19,899 nucleotides of DNA from the NCBI GenBank assembly GCA_964568655.1, contig CAZMRG010000054.1, positions 1-19,899 of the forward strand, read 5' to 3'. This DNA is from CAWFKW01 sp964568655. Lineage in GTDB: Bacteria > Bacteroidota > Ignavibacteria > Tepidaquicellales > OLB5. A program made the position numbers and the translations under genes. Below, one piece after another: positions 15,769 through 19,899 of this stretch (position 1 is its first letter; the number at the start of each line of letters is the position of its first letter). The notes beneath the pieces are model-generated. The model did no database searches and had not been told where the DNA came from. It worked only from the letters and a program-made list of their open reading frames with translations.

Positions 15769-16365
15769 TTACTTATCATTTAATCCCTTGCCATCAAGAA
15801 TTTGCTGCAAATATTTTTCAATCCTTGACTCACGTGTTTTTGTTTGTTTGGGAGCTGAAAAATAAAGGATGTATGCTCTCTGTCGTCCCGGCGTCAATGC
15901 TTTAAATGCAGTTTTCAACGCAGGTATTATTTCTAATTTATTTTTAAATTCTTCAGGGATTTTGTATTCTGCTGTCTTTTTTAATTTCACTTTCAAACCG
16001 TTTTTTTCCACTTCAATGGCATCATGAATATAGTCTTTCAGAATTTTCTCCATTTCAACTATTTCGTGAACATTAGTGAAACGAATCTGCCGCCCCGCCT
16101 GTACATTTTCCGTTTGCCGGATTAAAATACCATTGGTATCATTTAACAAAGCGCCTTTGAAAAACAAGAGCGCGCAATATTCTTTAAACCCATGTATTAA
16201 TACTATGTTTTTTTCCTGAGACGTGTAGCAAGCGCAGCCCCACTTCAATTCTTCGCTCAGCCCGCAGTCAAGAATTATCTTTCTTAATTTTTCAAATTCT
16301 TTCTGCCACTTTTTGGTTTTGTTAAAATAAAAATCAACTTTAGGATTTGTTCTGCTCTTTTTCAT
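15769..16365 (-). CDS. YdeI/OmdA-family protein (DUF1801 plus OmdA C-terminal region)
   Basis: A 198-residue cytosolic protein. The N-terminal part (about 15-115) is a DUF1801/YdhG-like domain with ELKWGCACYT (39-48) and ALLFFKGALL (65-74). The C-terminal part contains the YdeI/OmdA signature TPGRQRAYILYFSAPKQT at 158-175, then TRESRIEKY. Related proteins are linked to envelope stress and polymyxin resistance in enterobacteria, but no biochemical activity is settled. It is last in the ArsR-SRPBCC-DUF899 cluster on the minus strand. Its immediate upstream sequence is an exact copy of that before the DUF899 gene. Confidence 0.85.
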   Translation of the reverse strand: MKKSRTNPKVDFYFNKTKKWQKEFEKLRKIILDCGLSEELKWGCACYTSQEKNIVLIHGFKEYCALLFFKGALLNDTNGILIRQTENVQAGRQIRFTNVHEIVEMEKILKDYIHDAIEVEKNGLKVKLKKTAEYKIPEEFKNKLEIIPALKTAFKALTPGRQRAYILYFSAPKQTKTRESRIEKYLQQILDGKGLNDK

Positions 16366-16383
16366 AGTATGTTATTTTAATTT
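16363..16383. repeat. Exact 21-bp direct repeat, copy 1 (copy 2 at 17284-17304)
   Basis: The bases around the YdeI ATG and the end of the broken SRPBCC copy are identical to those around the DUF899 ATG and the end of the intact SRPBCC gene. The similarity continues imperfectly for about 150 bases into both SRPBCC 3' ends, so this is coding-derived duplication, not a target-site duplication. Confidence 0.85.
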
Positions 16384-16546
16384 ACTAATGATATCCTGCA
16401 ACTGGTTATGCACCCTGTTGATTCCTTAAGCAAAGGGCAGTTTCAGCACATGGTCCCTTTGTGCAGCCGATTCATTTATTACCTGCATACAAACATTTTT
16501 CATCCGAATGATCAGCTTTCGTACATAGAACTCTATATTGCATCAA
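16372..16546 (-). pseudogene. 3' remnant of a second AHSA1/SRPBCC gene
   Basis: Read on the minus strand in the frame ending with TAA at 16372, this stretch gives VINESAAQRDHVLKLPFA, stop, GINRVHNQLQDIISKLK. That aligns closely with VIYESVALRDQVLKLPFAQ and GINMAHNRLQEIASKLK of the intact gene at 17293. The internal stop (16426-16428) replaces a Gln codon (CAA to TAA), and everything upstream of roughly the last third of the gene is missing. Weaker DNA similarity reaches to about 16546, within a few bases of the DUF899 stop. The remnant keeps the original spacing to the YdeI gene. The ancestral order was probably SRPBCC, SRPBCC, YdeI. Confidence 0.85.
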
Positions 16547-16551
16547 GCGCT

Positions 16552-17286
16552 TCAAGAAGAAATTAGATCGTCGGAATAACCAGCTTTAAGCCGGGACCAC
16601 TGGGCAATAGGACGTCCATCTATTCGGAAAGTTTCCTTGCCTTTAAGCTTTTGAGGCCAGCCGGCCGGTGAATCTTCCCACATCTCCTGACGCCCATACA
16701 CAGTCATGTCGAGTAAATCGTAACTATTATCCATCGCTTCGCAGCCGCGCCCCGTTGTCCAATAGGTCTCGAAGACATTAGAACCTTCACGAAGGTAGCA
16801 AACGAGATGAAACACGCCCACATGGCGGCCTACCAGAAGAGTGTCAAGCGAATCTAGCGCCGAATACCAGGGCATCTCCCAGCCCATGAATTCGCGGTAC
16901 CGAGCGCTCTCTTTGTACGGGCCCTGGCAAAGCACTGCAAAAGTGACGTCGCGGGATTGAATGTAGGACAGCTCGCGGACCTGTGATGTAACCCATGTGC
17001 ACCCCTCGCACTGTTCCGGCGCTGGTTGCCCGGCATGCCACATGAAGTAGTATGCAATTAGCATACTGCGCCCTTCGAACGCATCTAATAGTGTTACTGC
17101 CCCATTTTTGCCAATAATAGGGGTCGCACTATCCACTTCGACCATAGGCAGCCGGCGGCGGGCGGCTGCAATGGCATCACCTTCTCTTGTGTGAGCTTTT
17201 TCCCGAATCCGCAGCGCGTCCAGTTCTGCCTGAAAAATGTCCCGATCGACCACCGTTGGCAGTCCAATTTTATTTCTATTTGTCAT
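16552..17286 (-). CDS. DUF899 thioredoxin-like family protein, probably acquired
   Basis: A 244-residue protein of the DUF899 family, predicted to have a thioredoxin-like fold. Family landmarks are RRRLPMVEV (43-51), MLIAYYFMWHAG (75-86), a CEGC pair (C93, C96) and the REFMGWEMPWYSA segment in the middle. The function is unknown; a redox or peroxiredoxin-like role is guessed for relatives. Base use stands out: one 60-base line (16741-16800) has 33 G+C by hand count, while one line of the neighbouring YdeI gene (15901-15960) has 15. Only the first few codons look AT-rich and local. It sits between an intact and a broken SRPBCC copy, so it appears to have replaced the 5' part of the second copy. 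Confidence 0.88.
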   Translation of the reverse strand: MTNRNKIGLPTVVDRDIFQAELDALRIREKAHTREGDAIAAARRRLPMVEVDSATPIIGKNGAVTLLDAFEGRSMLIAYYFMWHAGQPAPEQCEGCTWVTSQVRELSYIQSRDVTFAVLCQGPYKESARYREFMGWEMPWYSALDSLDTLLVGRHVGVFHLVCYLREGSNVFETYWTTGRGCEAMDNSYDLLDMTVYGRQEMWEDSPAGWPQKLKGKETFRIDGRPIAQWSRLKAGYSDDLISS

Positions 17287-17304
17287 AGTATGTTATTTTA
17301 ATTT
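17284..17304. repeat. Exact 21-bp direct repeat, copy 2
   Basis: Partner of 16363-16383. It covers the DUF899 ATG, the 7-base spacer (17287-17292 region) and the stop and last codons of the intact SRPBCC gene. Confidence 0.85.
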
Positions 17305-17760
17305 GCTTGCGATTTCCTGCAAGCGGTTATGCGCCATATTTATGCCTTGGGCAAAAGGCAGCTTCAACACCTGGTCTCTAAGCGCTACAGATTCATATAT
17401 TACATGCATATTAATTTTGCTGGCGTTATCAGTTAGTTTTTCAAATTCCAATATCTCAAGCTGAACTCCAAAAGGCGCATTATCCATTTCAAAAGTCCGT
17501 GTGATTTTCCGGTTCGGGGTAAACTCATGGATTACCCCATTGGCTTTAAATACCACGTTTCCATTTGAATCGGTTGTTTCCAATTGATAACTGCCGTGCT
17601 TTTTACTTTCCAGTTTCAGCGCTTTCGTTCCCATCCATTGTTCAACAAGGTTTGGCTCCGCATGCGCTTTAAAAAGTAATTTCACAGGCAGATCAAATTC
17701 CCGAGTAATTACCAGATCCTGTTTGCCGTCTTCGGCTTTTACTTTTGTTTTCAGTTCCAT
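17293..17760 (-). CDS. AHSA1-type SRPBCC (START-like) domain protein
   Basis: A 155-residue soluble protein of the AHSA1/SRPBCC hydrophobic-ligand-binding fold. Landmarks are ITREFDLPVKLLFKAHAEP (19-37), VEQWMG (39-44), GSYQLE, the beta-strand ANGVIHEFTPNRKITRTFEM and the final long helix region (QGINMAHNRLQEIASKLK). Proteins of this type encoded with ArsR regulators are common in bacteria; their ligands are mostly unknown. It starts 1 base after the ArsR stop, which implies translational coupling. The intact copy has a broken paralogue at 16372-16546. Confidence 0.9.
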   Translation of the reverse strand: MELKTKVKAEDGKQDLVITREFDLPVKLLFKAHAEPNLVEQWMGTKALKLESKKHGSYQLETTDSNGNVVFKANGVIHEFTPNRKITRTFEMDNAPFGVQLEILEFEKLTDNASKINMHVIYESVALRDQVLKLPFAQGINMAHNRLQEIASKLK

Positions 17761-17761
17761 A

Positions 17762-18085
17762 TTATTTTTTTGATTTATATTTTTTCATTATGGTTTCCAG
17801 TTTATTAAACCGGTCATCCCACATTTTACGGAATGGTTCAATAAAATCTGCTACTTCTTTCATTTTAACAGGTTTGAATTGATAAAAGATCTCCCTGCCG
17901 TATTTTTTTTGTTCAAGTAATTCACACTTGGTGAGAATTTTCAAGTGTTTTGAAACAGTCGGCCTTGCTGTGTCAAAGTTTGAGGCAATTGCGCCTGCTG
18001 TCATGGATTGGCCGGCTACCAATAGAAGGATACTCCTTCTTGTCGGGTCCGCTATGGCTTGAAATACATCTCGTCTTAAATTCAA
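17762..18085 (-). CDS. ArsR-family winged-helix repressor
   Basis: A 107-residue DNA-binding repressor. Start-region signature is FQAIADPTRRSILLLV (8-23). The helix-turn-helix is AGAIASNFDTARPTVSKHLKIL, with the recognition helix at about 40-52, and the wing is ELLEQKKYGREIFYQF. The Cys-x-Cys metal site of classic ArsR/SmtB sensors is absent (only C54 is present), so it probably senses a non-metal signal, as is usual for the ArsR-plus-SRPBCC pairs. It starts with TTG at 18085; no in-frame ATG is available. The SRPBCC gene follows after 1 base. The dyad at 18088-18105 overlapping its promoter suggests autorepression. Confidence 0.9.
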   Translation of the reverse strand: MNLRRDVFQAIADPTRRSILLLVAGQSMTAGAIASNFDTARPTVSKHLKILTKCELLEQKKYGREIFYQFKPVKMKEVADFIEPFRKMWDDRFNKLETIMKKYKSKK

Positions 18086-18087
18086 TG

Positions 18088-18105
18088 TGTAGTCATTTGG
18101 CTACA
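18088..18105. promoter_or_regulatory. Candidate ArsR operator
   Basis: TGTAGTCATTTGGCTACA is an 18-bp dyad: TGTAGTCA and TGGCTACA match at 7 of 8 positions. It lies 2 bases before the start codon and overlaps the first two bases of the -7 element, an arrangement that would block transcription initiation. Confidence 0.6.
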
Positions 18106-18135
18106 AATATATAAATAGTTTTTTTAATACGCAAA
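18104..18135 (-). promoter_or_regulatory. Bacteroidota-type promoter of the arsR unit
   Basis: On the minus strand TTTG (18135-18132), 20 bases, then TATATTTG (18111-18104). Both elements match the consensus exactly. This is the best promoter in the window. Confidence 0.65.
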
Positions 18136-18262
18136 TTTTTGAATTGAAGAGTTGCAGGCAGATAATTTGGTTGAAAGGTCCGTATTGAAAGGCGCTGAAT
18201 CAATTAAATTCTCAAATATTTAAGCTTAATAAAAAAGCCAAACTCATCTTGAATTTGGCTTG

Positions 18263-18337
18263 TGGGCAGTGAGGGATTCGAACCCCCGACATCTTGCTTG
18301 TAAGGCAAGCGCTCTGAACCAGCTGAGCTAACCGCCC
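18263..18337 (-). tRNA. tRNA-Val (anticodon TAC)
   Basis: A 75-base cloverleaf on the minus strand. The acceptor stem is GGGCGGT with ACTGCCC, the D arm AGCTCAGCTGGTTCAGAGC, the anticodon stem CTTGC with GCAAG around loop CTTACAA, and the T loop GGGTTCGAATCCC. The discriminator is A, and CCA is not encoded. Confidence 0.95.
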
Positions 18338-18453
18338 ATTTACGAATTAATTTTGGCTAAGTCAACGAATATCGCTCTTTTTTGGAAAACTCTCAAGTCA
18401 TATTAGATTTCAATTGAAATACTGTTAATTATATATTGTGGTTTTATCATCTA

Positions 18454-18484
18454 TTTCTTTATTTGTTTCAAAAGGCTATATTTG
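18454..18484 (+). promoter_or_regulatory. Bacteroidota-type promoter of livM
   Basis: TATATTTG (18477-18484) matches the -7 consensus exactly. TTTC (18454-18457), 19 bases upstream, is one base off TTTG. The start codon is 42 bases after the -7 element. This suggests livM is the first gene of its transcript. Confidence 0.5.
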
Positions 18485-18526
18485 ACCAATATTTAAGTAA
18501 AATAAACTATAAACCGGCTCCTCTTA

Positions 18527-19582
18527 GTGCGAAATTCTAAACTATTATTTCTTGTTTCGGTCGTTGCAATCTTTGGCATAAACCTACTTTCCGGTTCAAT
18601 AAATCAATATTATTACCAGATAATAATATACGCGGGTATTAACATTATTCTTGCTACAAGTCTTAACTTAATTAATGGCTATACCGGTCAATTTTCATTA
18701 GGGCATGCCGGATTTATGGCTATAGGCGCGTACCTCTCGGCTTCTATCAGCACATACTTTGCGCCGCAGTTGATTGCAATTTTAGGCGAGGGCGCTTTTG
18801 GACATGCAGTTTGGTTCCTGGTTGTTTTATTGATTGGCGGACTTGGCGCATCAGTTGCAGGTTTGATAGTTGGAGTTCCATCTTTAAGACTCAAAGGCGA
18901 CTATCTTGCTATAACAACCCTTGGTTTCAGTGAAATAATCAGAGTAGTTATTCAGAATCTAAATATCATTGGAGCTTCACAGGGATTCAGAAGTATTTAT
19001 GTTTACGATAATGGCGTAAGAAGCCTGGAGGCAGTACAGGAATATTCAAACATAGGATACAAATTTTATGAAGTGCCAAAATACACTGATTTCTTCTGGA
19101 CGTTTCTCGTAGTAGCAATTATAATATTTGGGATTACAAACCTGATGCGCTCAACTTACGGTCGAGGTTTTATTGCCGTTAAGGACGACGAAATTGCCGC
19201 TGAATCTATGGGGATTAATACAACCAAGTTTAAAGTCACTGCATTTGTGATCGGAGCTTTCTTTGCCGGTATTGCCGGGGGCTTATATGCTCATTTTATT
19301 CAATATGTAAATCCTGAAGATTTCAATTTTCTCCGCTCAGTTGAAATAGTAGTTATGGTTATCCTTGGCGGAATGGGCAGCACATTAGGAGTAGTTATTG
19401 CTGCAATCATTTTAACGATTTTGCCTGAGTTGCTCAGGGACGTTCAGCAATACAGGATGATAATTTACGCTTTGCTGATAATAATTATGATGCTTCTCCG
19501 CCCGCAAGGCTTATTTGGCATTAATATTTCGAGGGGCAAGAAAAAAACCAGGCCGGCAGAAGAAAAATCAAAAGGCGCTTAG
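18527..19582 (+). CDS. livM: Branched-chain amino-acid ABC transporter permease LivM
   Basis: A 351-residue inner-membrane permease of the Liv high-affinity leucine/isoleucine/valine importer (HAAT family). About ten hydrophobic helices are visible. The family signature LNLINGYTGQFSLGHAGFMA sits near 47-66, and GDYLAITTLGFSEIIRVV near 125-142. The ABC-coupling segment YGRGFIAVKDDEIAAESMGI lies near 212-231. The GTG at 18527 is used; no in-frame ATG precedes helix 1. livG begins 6 bases after its stop. A LivH partner is not encoded directly upstream, where a tRNA-Val gene lies instead. Family members may also carry urea or amides, so the substrate is by family inference. Confidence 0.92.
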   Translation: MRNSKLLFLVSVVAIFGINLLSGSINQYYYQIIIYAGINIILATSLNLINGYTGQFSLGHAGFMAIGAYLSASISTYFAPQLIAILGEGAFGHAVWFLVVLLIGGLGASVAGLIVGVPSLRLKGDYLAITTLGFSEIIRVVIQNLNIIGASQGFRSIYVYDNGVRSLEAVQEYSNIGYKFYEVPKYTDFFWTFLVVAIIIFGITNLMRSTYGRGFIAVKDDEIAAESMGINTTKFKVTAFVIGAFFAGIAGGLYAHFIQYVNPEDFNFLRSVEIVVMVILGGMGSTLGVVIAAIILTILPELLRDVQQYRMIIYALLIIIMMLLRPQGLFGINISRGKKKTRPAEEKSKGA

Positions 19583-19588
19583 TGAAAT

Positions 19589-19899
19589 ATGGAAATACTC
19601 ACTCTAAATAATTGTACTATAAGATTCGGCGGATTGACAGCGGTTGATAGTCTTACTACGCATGTCGGTCAAAATGAACTTGTTGGGATGATTGGCCCGA
19701 ATGGCGCGGGTAAAACCACGGTATTTAATATAATAACCGGCGTTTATGACCCTACCGAAGGCGACGTTTTATTTAACGGCGAAAGCATTGTAAAATATAA
19801 ACCGTTTGAAGTAACTGCAAAAGGAATAGCCCGCACTTTCCAGAACATCCGGTTGTGTCAGAGCTTATCGATAAGAGATAATGTTAAAGTATCTTATAA
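19589..19899 (+). CDS. livG: Branched-chain amino-acid ABC transporter ATPase LivG, N-terminal part
   Basis: The first 103 codons of the Liv importer ATPase; the gene runs off the window end. It starts MEILTLNNCTIRFGGLTAVD. The Walker A motif is GPNGAGKTT at 36-44, the D-x-x-x-G-D-V-L-F-NG segment lies near 54-64, and the Q-loop is at Q85 in RTFQNIRL. The GGLTAV and GIARTFQNIRL segments are typical of LivG rather than LivF. The signature motif, Walker B and H-loop lie outside the window. It is co-transcribed with livM. Confidence 0.93.
   Translation, partial: MEILTLNNCTIRFGGLTAVDSLTTHVGQNELVGMIGPNGAGKTTVFNIITGVYDPTEGDVLFNGESIVKYKPFEVTAKGIARTFQNIRLCQSLSIRDNVKVSY

Noticed and set aside
16552..17286. 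DUF899 gene as cargo of an insertion sequence
   Set aside because: No transposase, terminal inverted repeats or short target duplication is seen. The flanking direct repeats are explained by the shared SRPBCC 3' ends.

Overview
The window looks like chromosome from an AT-rich Gram-negative bacterium of the Bacteroidota/Chlorobi/Ignavibacteriota assemblage. The support is indirect. Several upstream regions carry the Bacteroidota-type promoter (TTG or TTTG, about 20 bases, then TAnnTTTG). Genes of Bacteroidota flavour are present: a TonB receptor with an N-terminal carboxypeptidase-regulatory-like domain, a DUF4783 protein and an FG-GAP/VCBS protein. TTG starts are common. AAAGGAG-type ribosome sites occur but are not universal. 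I cannot name the species.

Layout. 1-408 (-): start of the GTPase gene era, cut by the window edge. 645-860 (+): a small unknown gene with its own terminator. 1001-5639 (-): a two-gene unit encoding a secreted DUF4783 protein and a very large NtrY-like membrane histidine kinase. 5976-8081 (+): a GNAT-type acetyltransferase and the branched-chain aminotransferase ilvE. 8141-8231: a structured intergenic element with two competing hairpins, ahead of an rlpA/SPOR lytic transglycosylase gene (8324-9304, +). 9453-12924 (-): a TonB-dependent receptor, a small His/CxxC exported protein of the kind linked to metal-uptake receptors, and a membrane-anchored FG-GAP protein. 12925-13262: a gene-free stretch full of inverted repeats. 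13263-13640 (-): an orphan single-domain response regulator. 13776-13974 (+): tRNA-Gly(CCC) followed by a degenerate, palindrome-expanded copy of it. 13988-15746 (+): a free-standing RapZ C-terminal domain and an MFS transporter. 15769-18085 (-): an ArsR regulator, an AHSA1/SRPBCC protein, a probably acquired DUF899 gene, a broken second SRPBCC copy and a YdeI-family protein. 18263-18337 (-): tRNA-Val(TAC). 18527-19899 (+): livM and the start of livG, for branched-chain amino-acid uptake.

How the genes relate. Most units are independent housekeeping or envelope functions. The ArsR-SRPBCC unit has a recognisable promoter with an overlapping dyad, which suggests autorepression. The receptor, small His/CxxC protein and FG-GAP protein may form an envelope uptake group, but the substrate is not readable from the sequence. 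ilvE and livMG both concern branched-chain amino acids but lie 10 kb apart and are not co-transcribed.

I see no CRISPR array, transposase, phage gene or clear multi-gene defence system. The items most worth following up are the tRNA-like element at 13869-13974, the gene-replacement scar at 16363-17304, and the switch-like hairpins at 8141-8231.
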